From Halorussus litoreus (GTDB lineage Archaea > Halobacteriota > Halobacteria > Halobacteriales > Haladaptataceae), in the NCBI RefSeq assembly GCF_003382685.1, contig NZ_QLVG01000002.1, positions 62,001 through 126,000 on the forward strand: 64,000 bases of DNA, in the 5' to 3' direction. The translations under genes and the position numbers were made by a program. Shown here piece after piece: positions 24,073-33,668 of this stretch. Each line of letters starts with the position of its first letter. The first letter of the stretch is position 1. A model generated the notes under the pieces. The model did not search any database, was not told the DNA's origin, and was given only the letters and a program-made list of their open reading frames with translations.

Positions 24073-25195
24073 TGTTTCCTCTGTTCTCGGCGTTGGAATC
24101 GGTAGACGAATCGTCGTCGGTGGGACTGTCGTATTGGCCTGCGTCGGCAGGAATGCGGTCGCCGCGCTGGGTGTGTCGCCAGTCGATGTTCGGCGTCTCG
24201 ATGTCGTCGTTCGGAATATGCGCGACGCCAGCGAGTTCATCGACAGTCATAATCATCCGCCGGTCGGTCCAGTCACGGTCGGCCATTCGCCGAACGTGGT
24301 CGTGGAGTTTCCGCGCTCGTTTGTCCTCGGTTCGGTGCCAGACCGGCGTATCATCGAGGCCCTGTTCAGTGATGCCGTTGTAGTAGTTCCGGAACATCCC
24401 GGCAACACCGCGAGCGCGGGCCTCGGCTTCGTTCTTGTCCGCCGAGACGGCTAGAATACGGATGTTGACGTGGAAGGCCTGCTGGCCGCGCTGTTGCTCG
24501 ATGGTTTTCGCGGCCTGCTTGTCCTTCTCGCTTGCCGGTCGTGTCCGGGGATTCAGCCATCCGACCGATGTTCCCTGCCGGAGCGCGTGGGCGAGATCAT
24601 CGACGCTGTTGTGCTTGAATCGGTCACCACTGGTCCACGACTGTTTCGCTGGTCGGAAGACGACCTGCGTGATGACCTTGCTGTCGTCGAGCGAGAGCAT
24701 CTCGCTGGTGATTTCGCCGTACGGGTCGGCCTCGAATTCCTGGCTGTTATAATGGCGAATCGGATAGTAGGGAATCTTCTCCATTTCCAACCACGCACCA
24801 GCGACGTACTCGTCAGGCTCGATTACAGGGAACGCATGGCCGCCTTCGACGGGGAATACCTCGCTGTTGGCGTAGTTGGTTCCGACACGGCGGCGGAACT
24901 TGTCGGCGGCCGCCTCGGACGCAGCGTGCATGTAGAACTTGATTTTTCCCTCGTCGAACCAGACCTCGAAGGAGTGGGGGTCGCTCGTATTCTTTCCCCG
25001 GAAGTTGGTCGTCACGTCATGGACTGATTGCAGGAGGCCAGCACCGTCGATGACCCCTTGGTTTTCTTTGAAGGGGCGAATTCGAAGCAGGACACCCGGA
25101 ATACTCTCGGGGTGCTGGACGAACGGGTCGTCAATCTGGAGCTGTGTCGCATCGTATTGGGGTGAACCAAAGACGAGCTGACTGAGTTTAGACAC
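24062..25195 (-). CDS. Conserved conjugation-operon protein next to VirB4
   Basis: 377 residues from a GTG at 25195 (SKLSQLVFGSPQYD), which overlaps the VirB4-like stop codon by 8 bases. The frame is open above, but that part is antisense-like. It is a soluble alpha/beta protein with LLRIRPFKENQGVIDGA, PFAKQSW-like VFRPAKQSWTSGDR, QQAFHVNIRILAVSADKNEA (a strand-helix typical of type IV ATPase N-terminal domains) and an acidic tail. Haloarchaeal and other conjugative elements often split the VirB4/TraC-type N-terminal domain into a separate partner; that is an inference here. It overlaps the coupling protein gene, so the three are tightly coupled. Confidence 0.65.
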   Translation of the reverse strand: MSKLSQLVFGSPQYDATQLQIDDPFVQHPESIPGVLLRIRPFKENQGVIDGAGLLQSVHDVTTNFRGKNTSDPHSFEVWFDEGKIKFYMHAASEAAADKFRRRVGTNYANSEVFPVEGGHAFPVIEPDEYVAGAWLEMEKIPYYPIRHYNSQEFEADPYGEITSEMLSLDDSKVITQVVFRPAKQSWTSGDRFKHNSVDDLAHALRQGTSVGWLNPRTRPASEKDKQAAKTIEQQRGQQAFHVNIRILAVSADKNEAEARARGVAGMFRNYYNGITEQGLDDTPVWHRTEDKRARKLHDHVRRMADRDWTDRRMIMTVDELAGVAHIPNDDIETPNIDWRHTQRGDRIPADAGQYDSPTDDDSSTDSNAENRGNNGV

Positions 25196-28100
25196 GGTCG
25201 TCCTCCTCGCTCGGTGTCGCAGAGATATCGTTCTCTGCCGGTGACTGTCCGCCGTCTGCCCGCGCAGGTTTGGTCCCGCTTCCAAATGTCTGTGCGACGA
25301 CTGCATTCACGATCTCTTGCTGTGAGAGTCCGTCATTGAGCAGGTGTGTCGCTTCCTCGTCCGTGAGGTCGAATCGGTTCGTGAGTGCGTTATGGCGGGC
25401 TTCGTTCTCGACGAACTCCTCGAAGGTGACGAGCTCTTCCGGTTCGGCGTTAATCGCCTGCTGGATGAACTCGCGGTCGTCGGGTTCGTAGTCGATGACG
25501 CGCTTCTCGAACTCGTCGGCAACGACATGCAACGGGTACGTCCCGTGTTCTTCGACGCGGACAAGCGCCTGACTGTAGCCGAGGTCTTCCTTACCTGCGT
25601 CGGCCCCACGGACGTACTTCCGTTGCTCACGAGTCAGCCCAATCTTGTCCGCCGTCTCGTCGTCCAAGTCCGGCAGTTTATGGAAGACCTTGATTGGACA
25701 CATCCCGAGGATTTTCTCGGCTTGGTCGGTCTCGTAGAACTCCTGAGCGGTCTGCGAGAGCAACACCATTCGAAGGCCAGCGTGGCGCTGATGGCGGAAT
25801 GCTGTTTCGAGGAAATCGAGGTTGGCCTGATCTTCGAAGAGGTAGTGAGCCTCGTCGATGGCGAGTTCGACGTTCCGGTCGGTTTTCTTCGCTTGCTGGT
25901 AGACTGTCGAGAGGAGTAATTGCATCAGGAACGTCTGGCGGTCGATACCTGATGCACTCCCTTCGATTTGGCCGAGGTCGATGTAGACGACCTTGTTGTC
26001 GCCCTCGAGGATGTTGATCTCCGAGCGTGCTGCGAGGTTGTCGTATGACCCACCTTCACGGAACGGTTGGAACGCGATCGCCAATTCGTCCGCGTACTCT
26101 GCGGCGCGCTCCCGAGCAGATTCGGATGTGGCGATATTGTGTTCGTCTGGGTTTTCAGCGATGTCGGCGAGAATCCGATGCACGTCCGTCATCGTCGGCG
26201 AATTCTCGGGCGTGTGCGTCGAAACGTCACCTTCTACGACACCGGCTTGCCGGTACGCCTCGTCGATGACGTACGAGAGGACGCCCGTTTCGGTCCCGAG
26301 GTCGATGTCGCGGGCGGTCAGGAAGTTCTCAAGAACGGCATACACCTCGTCTTTCTTCGCGGACAGCGGCGAAATTCCATCCTCGGCATCGAGGACCTCC
26401 TGCGGTGTCTCGCGGATTTCTAGTGGGTTCAGCTGGGTGTCGCCACCTACTGTGATCGTCTTTGCATCGAGTGCATCGGCGATCCCTTTGAACCCGCCGA
26501 CCGGGTCGATCATGACGAGCATCGTGTCCTGCTGGCGTTTCATCATCCGCAGATGCCGCATGATATCGCCGAACGTCTTCCCAGCACCAGGCATCCCAAC
26601 GACGAGTTCGCTATGGCCCGTTTCAAGGTTCCACGGGTTGATTTGGACGGGGGAACCGTTGTGGCCGTGATAGCCGTATTCGACGCCATCGTCCATCATC
26701 ATGTAATTCGATGAGAACGGGAACATCGCGCCGACCGCCTGATTGGTCATCGTGGACATTCGGTCCTGTCCGAGTTCGTTTGCGCCGAGCGGTGACACCG
26801 TCGCCAACCCCTTCTCCTGCCAGCGGTTCGCTACCTTGAGCGTGCAGTTTGCGGGCGCATCCTTGATGATCGAGCGGAGACGCGTCGTCTGGTTATCGAG
26901 CTCCTGCTTGCTCTTGGCAGACAAGCGGATGAAGACACCGCCACGGTAGAACGACGCCTGGTTCGCGCGGACCAGCGACCGCATGAACTTCCCACGATCA
27001 ATGTCTTCCTGGAGGTCTTCGGCTTTGAGACTGTTTGCGTCGTGCTGGTTGACCTTCAAATCCGAAATCCAGTCAGCCATCATGTCTTCGGCCGATTGCG
27101 TATCGAACGGATCGAGGTAGATGCTGACGTTTGTCTGGAGATCCGTCTCTAGGAGCAATCGCTCGAACATCCCGTTCGCAGGTTCCTCGGGGAACTGCTC
27201 GATCCAGAACGTTCGGACGTACGTCTCGTCGTTGAGGACCGCGTAGGTTGTCTCCCAGTCAACCGTCGACGGCGCGATGACCGACTGGTGCATCGTGGAG
27301 GCGTCATCAAGGCGGTCTTCGGAGGCAACGTTCGTCTCCGTATCCGATTCGACGACGTTGCTGTCCTCGGCGTCGTTCATTGCATCGATGACGGTGTCTG
27401 GGTCGGGAGTCGACGGTACGCCGTCGCTGAGACCGTGTGCAACAACTGGGAACGTCCCGATTGCATTCGTGAGATTGTCGTACTCCTCAGTGCGACCTGT
27501 CCAGTATTCTTTCGTCACGCGAGCGAGGTCGTAGGCATCGACTGGACTCACCGAACAGCGGTAGAGCGACGACCCACCTCGACGAATCTGGCCGAGACGC
27601 GACTCCAACTTGTCCTCTTTCAAGCGGTCGCGTTCGGCCTCGGAGAGACTGTCTGACTGGAACCGGCCAACCACACGCCCGAAGATAGGGACAGTACCGA
27701 GATAGGCGAGGACACTATCCCCAGTTTCATCGAGTTGTTCGATATCGGCGTCACGGACGGCCGTGATGACGTAGTATTCGCGGATAGTGGTGCTCTCCGA
27801 GTCGATATCACCATTCTGGTTGGTGTTAGTGGTGATGTACTCTTCGAGTAGTCGTTTGAGGACCGGCCGAGAGCGAACGTCGGCGTCACCGAGACGCTGC
27901 TGGTGTTCACGGACGGCATCGTCTTGGTCAAGCTCTCGACTCGTGATGTAGAACTTGGCGGGGAAGTCAACGGTCGAATTGACGAACTCAGACAGCGACT
28001 CAACGGCCTTCGCCCACGCCTCATCGTCTTCGAGTGCCATATTCGCCGGTTCGACTTTCATGGCACCGACGAGTGCACCGTCCGACCGTTCGATGGCGTG

Positions 28101-28460
28101 CGGGAAGATTTGCCCGACACGGGTAAGGTAACGGACTTCGCTGTTATCTTCGCCGTGGGTGTACCCCTTGTTCTTGACTGCCCAACCGAGGCGCGCGGCC
28201 AGCCATTCGGTCAGCCAGAGGTAGGAGGGCTTCACTTTGTGGAGCAACCCGAGGAGCAGACTGAGCATGATACCAAACCCGAGGAGTGGTATCGTGAAGG
28301 TAGCTGGAACAAGTGCCACGCCGATGAGCGTGACGAACGCCACGCCGACGAACAGCATGAGTTCGCCGAGAGTGTATCCGCGGAAGAATGCAGTTGTTCC
28401 ACCGAGCGACTGATGGATTCGCCGGGCACTATACTCGCGATCGTCAGTGTTGGTACTCAT
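25188..28460 (-). CDS. VirB4/TraC-like type IV secretion ATPase with fused VirB3-like membrane segment
   Basis: 1090 residues. Residues ~25-75 contain two hydrophobic helices (LGELMLFVGVAFVTLIGVAL, then FTIPLLGFGIMLSLLLGLLH) resembling VirB3/PrgI. A long N-terminal VirB4 domain precedes the C-terminal RecA-like ATPase: VVGMPGAGKTFGDIMRH (~620-632), DPVGGFKGI, Walker B VELAIDEAHYLF (~864-875), RHQRHAGLRMVLLSQT and the LGMCPIKVFHK region. VirB4 energises assembly of the transfer channel and pilus. It is the third of the large minus-strand genes in the operon. Confidence 0.9.
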   Translation of the reverse strand: MSTNTDDREYSARRIHQSLGGTTAFFRGYTLGELMLFVGVAFVTLIGVALVPATFTIPLLGFGIMLSLLLGLLHKVKPSYLWLTEWLAARLGWAVKNKGYTHGEDNSEVRYLTRVGQIFPHAIERSDGALVGAMKVEPANMALEDDEAWAKAVESLSEFVNSTVDFPAKFYITSRELDQDDAVREHQQRLGDADVRSRPVLKRLLEEYITTNTNQNGDIDSESTTIREYYVITAVRDADIEQLDETGDSVLAYLGTVPIFGRVVGRFQSDSLSEAERDRLKEDKLESRLGQIRRGGSSLYRCSVSPVDAYDLARVTKEYWTGRTEEYDNLTNAIGTFPVVAHGLSDGVPSTPDPDTVIDAMNDAEDSNVVESDTETNVASEDRLDDASTMHQSVIAPSTVDWETTYAVLNDETYVRTFWIEQFPEEPANGMFERLLLETDLQTNVSIYLDPFDTQSAEDMMADWISDLKVNQHDANSLKAEDLQEDIDRGKFMRSLVRANQASFYRGGVFIRLSAKSKQELDNQTTRLRSIIKDAPANCTLKVANRWQEKGLATVSPLGANELGQDRMSTMTNQAVGAMFPFSSNYMMMDDGVEYGYHGHNGSPVQINPWNLETGHSELVVGMPGAGKTFGDIMRHLRMMKRQQDTMLVMIDPVGGFKGIADALDAKTITVGGDTQLNPLEIRETPQEVLDAEDGISPLSAKKDEVYAVLENFLTARDIDLGTETGVLSYVIDEAYRQAGVVEGDVSTHTPENSPTMTDVHRILADIAENPDEHNIATSESARERAAEYADELAIAFQPFREGGSYDNLAARSEINILEGDNKVVYIDLGQIEGSASGIDRQTFLMQLLLSTVYQQAKKTDRNVELAIDEAHYLFEDQANLDFLETAFRHQRHAGLRMVLLSQTAQEFYETDQAEKILGMCPIKVFHKLPDLDDETADKIGLTREQRKYVRGADAGKEDLGYSQALVRVEEHGTYPLHVVADEFEKRVIDYEPDDREFIQQAINAEPEELVTFEEFVENEARHNALTNRFDLTDEEATHLLNDGLSQQEIVNAVVAQTFGSGTKPARADGGQSPAENDISATPSEEDDRV

Positions 28461-28466
28461 AAGGAA

Positions 28467-29669
28467 TTACCACCGTGAAACCTTCTCCTTCGTATTTCTG
28501 AATGCCTGTTTCGACCGCGCCTTCGCGGCCTGTGTTGCATGCGTTACGTCTGCTTCCGCTTGGTCACGCATCCGGCCCGAATCCGACTTCCGGAGATCGT
28601 TATAGCGGCCTGCGTGTGTTTTTGCGGACTGAGCGGACGACCCTAGTTTGTAGGCCTTCGAGTTACCGCTCCCGAGTTGGGTCTGGCCACTCTGCGTTAC
28701 TGGTCCGTGACTATTCTGGGCGTATCCTCGATGCACGTTTCGGGCACCGCGAACCGATTTCCTAGCCCCTTTCTTCGCGGCGTTCTTTGCTTTCGGGGCT
28801 CCTTTCGTGGTTGTTCCCGCACCGGAGTGGGCAATCCGTTGGAGTGTCGGCGCACTCCAGTAGACGGTTAGAATACTCGCAATGCAGGCTGCCGGAATGA
28901 GCGATAGACCGAGTATCAGCGCAAACAACGCGCTCAGTCCGCTAGCTGGGTCAGTCTGCCAGCCTAGTCGGAACAGTACTGCCGCCGGAAGCCCAGCAAT
29001 GATGAGTCCTGGGTAGATACTCGCTCCGCGCCGAGCAATGTTCGACACGGAATTTAGCGGCCAGACCTCAACGGCCCATAAAACGCCGAGTAGCGGCATC
29101 AACGGCGTCAGTACGATCACTCCCAGCCATCGAAGACCATAGACGAAGGCGGCCACAAGCAGAAGGACGTTCTCTACGAACACCATCACTAGCGTCGTAA
29201 TTAGACCGCCGAGTCCAGCTTTTGCTAACCCGCCAAACCCTGCGGACATCTCTTCGACGGGGGCGAGCGTCATTCCAATCGCGTTCACGAACTGGAGCGG
29301 TATCGAGATGAGCGGAAACCAGACGAACGACCCCATGAACACGATACCAATACGTCGGAGGAGGCGCTTCCGTCGATACTTGCTAATCGACCCTGCACGA
29401 AGCCCGATAAACGCAAGCGCGACGATTAACAGCATGATCGTCAGTGGCAGGATATACGGGAGATAGAAGTCTTCGTAGATGGACTGCCATGGGTCGTTTG
29501 ATGGCGTTCCAACAACGATGTATCGGGCATTGGATTCTGGGGCCGGAACACCGACAATCGGTTCCAAAAGTGCTTGGAAGAGGTCTTCCGCTAACCCAAG
29601 CAGTCCGTCCTTTATCCGCGTAAGAACATCGTTGATGGCGTTCTCTACCTGCTTTTCCAGCCATCCCAT
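28467..29669 (-). CDS. Polytopic membrane protein, VirB6/TrbL-like
   Basis: 400 residues. About six to seven hydrophobic segments lie between residues 70 and 275 (YILPLTIMLLIVALAFIGLR, GLGGLITTLVMVFVENVLLL, GLSALFALILGLSLIPAACI), preceded by an amphipathic N-terminus. The C-terminal ~120 residues are basic and low in hydrophobics (KAKNAAKKGARKSVRGARN). This layout matches VirB6/TrbL inner-membrane channel subunits. It lies between VirB4 and the exported lipoprotein, 2 bases from the latter. No sequence signature is decisive. Confidence 0.72.
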   Translation of the reverse strand: MGWLEKQVENAINDVLTRIKDGLLGLAEDLFQALLEPIVGVPAPESNARYIVVGTPSNDPWQSIYEDFYLPYILPLTIMLLIVALAFIGLRAGSISKYRRKRLLRRIGIVFMGSFVWFPLISIPLQFVNAIGMTLAPVEEMSAGFGGLAKAGLGGLITTLVMVFVENVLLLVAAFVYGLRWLGVIVLTPLMPLLGVLWAVEVWPLNSVSNIARRGASIYPGLIIAGLPAAVLFRLGWQTDPASGLSALFALILGLSLIPAACIASILTVYWSAPTLQRIAHSGAGTTTKGAPKAKNAAKKGARKSVRGARNVHRGYAQNSHGPVTQSGQTQLGSGNSKAYKLGSSAQSAKTHAGRYNDLRKSDSGRMRDQAEADVTHATQAAKARSKQAFRNTKEKVSRW

Positions 29670-29671
29670 GT

Positions 29672-30574
29672 TCAGGTTTCACTCCCGTTACCCGATATTT
29701 GTGGAGAGTTCGCAGTCTTGCTATCGACAATGGTGAGTTCGCACGCGCCTTCCTCGCCACTGTATTCAACCGTCTGTGAGTACGTCAAGTCAGAACCAGG
29801 GTTGACAATCGCGGTCAGGCGCATCGTTTTCGTATCGATATTCTCGCATTCGACAGAAGATGCACCGACGAGGCCACCGCTGGTCTCGTAAACTGGCGGT
29901 ATCGCATAGATAGTCGTTGTTTGATCTGGTGGGAGCGTCTTCGTATGGTCAAACGTCTGTCCCTCTTCGTCAGTTCGAAGGACAAACGGCGCGTGCCGCC
30001 AGCGAGTACGAGTACGTATTGCGGGGCCGCTCACCGTGTTTTGCACGCGAAATGCAGCGTGTGTTACCCAGTTGTTCGCTGACTTGTCCCACTCCACATC
30101 CGGGTTGTTTTTCGCCCATCGGAAACTGGTGAGTGTCACTTCTGGTTCGAGATCGACCGTCATCTCATCGATTGACTCGTCGTTCTTGACGGCGACGAGC
30201 TGATGCTCTCCCGGTGTATACCCGTCGACGCTCTGTCCGACAAGATCAAACTCCGCTTCCTGGCTGTCCGGTGCAACCTTCGTCTTCTCCATGAGATTCC
30301 CGTCTGGCCCCAAACGATGTACCCAATCAGCGGACGTATCAGGAGCGAGTGCCACGATTAGCTGGTTGCCGTCAACTCGAACATCGATGAATACGTCAGA
30401 CTGTGACCCAGACGGTTCAGTTGTCGTCTCAGTACTATTGATGGAGGAATCATTATCAGTCTCAGAGTTATCTTTACAGCCAGCGAGTACAACGAGCGTT
30501 CCGCTGAGTCCACTGAAGACTGTTCGACGGACGATACTCCTGCTATGATTGGGGGAGTTTGTGTTGTCGTTCAT
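29672..30574 (-). CDS. Exported lipoprotein of the conjugation operon
   Basis: 300 residues. The signal is Tat-like with a lipobox: SIVRRTVFSGLSGTLVVLAG then Cys, followed by a Ser/Thr/Asp-rich linker (EDND.., NSTETTTEPSG). Haloarchaeal lipoproteins usually use Tat with L-A-G-C. The mature part is beta-rich with two cysteines and no enzyme motif. The start overlaps the stop of the upstream gene by 4 bases (ATGA). A surface lipoprotein in a transfer operon could stabilise the pilus or mate contact. Confidence 0.75.
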   Translation of the reverse strand: MNDNTNSPNHSRSIVRRTVFSGLSGTLVVLAGCKDNSETDNDSSINSTETTTEPSGSQSDVFIDVRVDGNQLIVALAPDTSADWVHRLGPDGNLMEKTKVAPDSQEAEFDLVGQSVDGYTPGEHQLVAVKNDESIDEMTVDLEPEVTLTSFRWAKNNPDVEWDKSANNWVTHAAFRVQNTVSGPAIRTRTRWRHAPFVLRTDEEGQTFDHTKTLPPDQTTTIYAIPPVYETSGGLVGASSVECENIDTKTMRLTAIVNPGSDLTYSQTVEYSGEEGACELTIVDSKTANSPQISGNGSET

Positions 30575-32331
30575 GATTGGTTTGAGAGTCCGAGCAACGC
30601 ACCGTCGGACATGTAGTTGAAGCCGAAGACCAAGGCTGCGAGCGGAATGAACCAGAGCATCGTCACGACAGCGAGTTGGATGAGCGACTGAAGGTCAGGG
30701 AAGTCTGCAGGCGTCTTTGCCACATCTTCCGACGTTGCATAGGGTTGGTCAGTCCGCCACCATGGGGCTGAGGCGTACTGGCCTCGAACGATAATTGCCG
30801 GGTTTGAGATGGTGATGACCGCCATCCCGCTATTGTTGAGGACTGCGGTCTGGTTCTCAATTATCACGCGGCCAGTCGTGACAGCGTCGCCGGTCGCGGT
30901 CTCCGTCACCGTTGCACGGACAACTGCGTGGGTCGCGTTAGCGTCGGTGACGGTTAGGGACAGATTCGTCTCACGGACGGTCTGCTGTTCGGAGAGCGAG
31001 ACTGTTCGCGATTGCCCACGAACGATACCGTGTACCGTAACCTCCTGGAGATCGGTCTTGTCGAGAGTTGTGGAACTCACCGCAATCGAATCTGCGTTCA
31101 CGTACGAATCAGCAGACTCAAGGTCGATGTTCGGCGGTAGCGATGGCCCTGCCTGCTCGGTTCCCCATGTTTCCTCGATAGCAAGCGGGCGCTCACCATG
31201 GTCAGTCAGGTCAGTCGGTACGTACGGTGCTTGCTGACTCGGAAACGCATGAATCTGGACAGGACGCACCAACGAGATTGCACGAGATGTATTAGTCGCA
31301 GTACTCGTGACCACCGTCTGCCAGCCGGATTTCCCTGCCGTGTAGAACCACCAGTTGCTCCGGGCCTGAATGTCGTCCTCAACCGTGATTGTCGACCACT
31401 CAGTATTTGGATGGATGACTGCGCCGACTCGGTCCTCGTTTGCCTCGAACTGAACTCGGTTCCCAGCGATATCCGAGAGTCGGTTGACAACGACGGTCTG
31501 TGACGTCGACACCGTTTTCGATGCTTCACGAGTTTCGACCTCCCGATTCCAGTCGCCGCCACAACTGGATACCGAGGTATTCCAGTCCGAGCAATTCAGC
31601 GTGACGTGCCGGAGTGTCACCGTGATAGTGGCTTCGACAGTCAGTTGCGTCGATCCAGAAAGGTTGGTAAACTGGAGCGTGGCTTGATGACCGCTTCCCG
31701 AGTCGATGGATTGCCTATCAGCGGAGAGTGTTACGGACTCGACCCTCGTTCGGTCGATTGACCAGCGTTCACGGTGCGACCCATTTTGATCGTCCTCGGG
31801 AACGGCAATACGGTAGTCACTAAGCGCGCGGACCTGGCCATCTGGAGCAACATACTGTGTCGTCCCGTTCGTCTGGTGGAGAATTGTCGACGGCTGAGTG
31901 GCGAAGATGCTGACATACGCATCCTTGATGTACGCGCCATCTTCGAGGGAGGCTCCGCTAGGATGAACCGACGAGTGGCGGCCACCGGGATTGTAATCGC
32001 CGAAATCACCAGTGTTCCAGTCGTCGGGAGCCTGCGGTGGACGAGCGAACGGAATGTCCGTTGAGCGGGCAAGTCGGTGCGCGAATTCTGCGCGCGATGA
32101 CGCAGTTCCGTTATCGAAATCGTCAGCCGAGAGGGTGCCGTTGTCGACATCTTCCGACCAGAGCCGCTGGAAGGTGCTATTGTTGACACCGTAGGCTGGG
32201 CCGTCGTTAGGAACAGCATCACCCGAGTCCGGGGATGTGATGGCATCCATCCCTCCTGCGACGACAATCCCAGCGGTGCTACTCACGAGGAGGAGGGCAA
32301 GCACGGCGGCCATGGGACGGAGGGCGGACAT
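30571..32331 (-). CDS. Large exported protein with C-terminal membrane anchor
   Basis: 586 residues. The Sec signal is PMAAVLALLLVSSTAGIVVA. A long acidic, Thr/Ser-rich, beta-type ectodomain follows, with a cysteine pair (CSDWNTSVSSCGGD) and two or three Ig-like segments. Near the C-terminus are hydrophobic LAVVTMLWFIPLAALVFGF and a short tail, so it is likely cell-surface anchored. It is coupled to the lipoprotein by ATGA overlap. It is a probable extracellular component of the mating apparatus, but I know of no functional assignment. Confidence 0.72.
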   Translation of the reverse strand: MSALRPMAAVLALLLVSSTAGIVVAGGMDAITSPDSGDAVPNDGPAYGVNNSTFQRLWSEDVDNGTLSADDFDNGTASSRAEFAHRLARSTDIPFARPPQAPDDWNTGDFGDYNPGGRHSSVHPSGASLEDGAYIKDAYVSIFATQPSTILHQTNGTTQYVAPDGQVRALSDYRIAVPEDDQNGSHRERWSIDRTRVESVTLSADRQSIDSGSGHQATLQFTNLSGSTQLTVEATITVTLRHVTLNCSDWNTSVSSCGGDWNREVETREASKTVSTSQTVVVNRLSDIAGNRVQFEANEDRVGAVIHPNTEWSTITVEDDIQARSNWWFYTAGKSGWQTVVTSTATNTSRAISLVRPVQIHAFPSQQAPYVPTDLTDHGERPLAIEETWGTEQAGPSLPPNIDLESADSYVNADSIAVSSTTLDKTDLQEVTVHGIVRGQSRTVSLSEQQTVRETNLSLTVTDANATHAVVRATVTETATGDAVTTGRVIIENQTAVLNNSGMAVITISNPAIIVRGQYASAPWWRTDQPYATSEDVAKTPADFPDLQSLIQLAVVTMLWFIPLAALVFGFNYMSDGALLGLSNQS

Positions 32332-32382
32332 CTATTCCGTGGGAGGGGCGCGGGGACAGTTCGTTGACAATCCGAAGTTGGT

Positions 32383-32862
32383 TTAGAAGGGCTTCACGCA
32401 GTCCGAGAAGCCAAAGCCCATCTGACTGCCGACCTTGTCGATGAGTTCGGGCGAGACGAGCGCAAGCACGACGATGCCGAACCCGATGCCGGACATGACG
32501 AGTTTCTCCTTGGCCTCGTTCTTTTTCTCTGGATTGCCGCCCGCACGCATGTACGAGAGCCCAGCCTTGCCGGTGTAGTAGCCAGTTGCAGGAAGTCCGA
32601 GTCCGGCGACCGCGCTGAACACGAGATTGATCCCGGTCGCAACGCCAGTATTGCAGTACACGTCACCGACTTGGTTTTGCGCAGCGGCAGGGCCGACAGC
32701 GGCGACGAAGAATGCAAGCCCTAATGCTAGGGTAGTAGCTCGCGGAGCAGCCTGAGTGATGGTTGTCTGGTAACGGCGTCTAAGTAGGGCCACAGTGTGT
32801 AAATCGTCACTGGAGCATGTGGTCGATTCCTCGTTTGGAGGGTCTGTCGTGTGGTCGTTCAT
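32383..32862 (-). CDS. VirB2/TrbC-like pilin candidate
   Basis: 159 residues. A charged N-terminal ~40 residues precedes a signal-like TTLALGLAFFVAAVGPAAAQ, then GINLVFSAVAGLGLPATGYY and VMSGIGFGIVVLALVSPELI. The latter are the two hydrophobic helices separated by a short charged loop (GGNPEKKNEAKEK) that VirB2/TrbC pilins have. It is the first gene of the minus-strand transfer operon, matching the common VirB2-first order, and its promoter must lie in 32863-33100. Confidence 0.72.
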   Translation of the reverse strand: MNDHTTDPPNEESTTCSSDDLHTVALLRRRYQTTITQAAPRATTLALGLAFFVAAVGPAAAQNQVGDVYCNTGVATGINLVFSAVAGLGLPATGYYTGKAGLSYMRAGGNPEKKNEAKEKLVMSGIGFGIVVLALVSPELIDKVGSQMGFGFSDCVKPF

Positions 32863-33343
32863 AGAGTTGGTCTGTCACCTGAACGCGGTCGTGTCGGTCA
32901 ACTGCAGACCAATACCGAGGTCGGTGTAGTTGGTACTCCTGGATCAGCGGTCTATCGTCTTGGTCCGCGATTTTGCGACCGCGGTTCGGCGGTAACTCGT
33001 GGTGCTGGCCACGGTTGCATATACTTTCTGTTCGGCCAAAAATAGTCAGTATATTTCTAGAATTGGCGTAGATAATGCTGTAGGGAAACGCCTCCGACAA
33101 TAGATGATACGTCGACAACGACAGAAATTCTGGTCAATTATACCCAACAATAAACTAGTACTGGAAAACATACCTAGTACTTTTCGCAAAAAGATAGCTG
33201 AGACGGAAATTATAACCCCACAAACTTCGGAGAATAGCCGAGCCGAACGTCAAAGCCATCGTCCTCAAGATTCGATTCCATCAAGAACCACTGATACGCG
33301 AGCGACGTACTCCGAACGCAACGCTGAAAGAGATATTTCCCAG
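32863..33343. other. Promoter and AT-rich spacer above the transfer operon
   Basis: A 480-bp gap without a supportable gene; the plus frame starting at 33104 lacks haloarchaeal composition. On the minus strand, TATA-like tatact/gaaatatac (~33043-33058) and gtatatgc (~33016-33023) could drive the operon. ctagtact is directly repeated at 33155-33162 and 33174-33181, 19 bp apart (nearly two helical turns), as a regulator site might be. Confidence 0.4.
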
Positions 33344-33549
33344 CTAAAGTCCGGTTATGATCAACAACAGCATCAGCAGTACAGCGATCGCGACCTTGTA
33401 GTAAATCGGTGGGAGGGCCTCGGGTGCGGTCGCTTCATCGACTGCTTCGGCGAGCTCCTGTTCGTGTTCGTGCTCCTGCTGGAAGGTCTCGTACGCAGCG
33501 TCGAGCTGTTGCTCCAGCGGCTCGATCTCACTCGCAAGGAACTTCAGAC
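33344..33549 (-). pseudogene. Gene tail: coiled coil with C-terminal membrane anchor
   Basis: The C-terminal ~68 codons (FLASEIEPLEQQLDAAYE, heptad-like QEHEHEQELAEAVDEA, then YYKVAIAVLLMLLLIITGL) are protein-like: an acidic coiled coil and a C-terminal transmembrane anchor. Above ~33549 the frame becomes antisense to a SHOCT gene tail and is no longer plausible. The 5' part appears to be missing. Confidence 0.55.
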
Positions 33550-33645
33550 CAAGCCCTCGAGGAACTCCGGCTCGCCTACGCCCGTGGTGAGCTGACCGAC
33601 GAGGAATACGAACAGCGACGCGAAGCACTCGAACGAGATACCTGA
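33550..33645 (+). pseudogene. SHOCT domain fragment
   Basis: The plus frame reads QALEELRLAYARGELTDEEY then EQRREALERDT and a stop, which is a complete SHOCT (short C-terminal) motif. Upstream of ~33550 the frame is the complement of the minus-strand coiled-coil gene. Haloarchaeal SHOCT proteins normally begin with membrane helices, which are absent, so only the tail remains. Confidence 0.6.
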
Positions 33646-33668
33646 TTCCCGTCCGGCAAACTTGAACG

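Noticed and set aside
24072-24240. Upstream start of the coupling ATPase at 24240
   Set aside because: The 56 extra codons lie wholly inside the preceding gene, are Arg/Thr/Ser-rich and lack similarity to the N-termini of the family.
33104-33595. 163-codon plus-strand frame
   Set aside because: Its first half lies in AT-rich spacer and its second half is antisense to a coiled-coil gene tail. Composition is not haloarchaeal.
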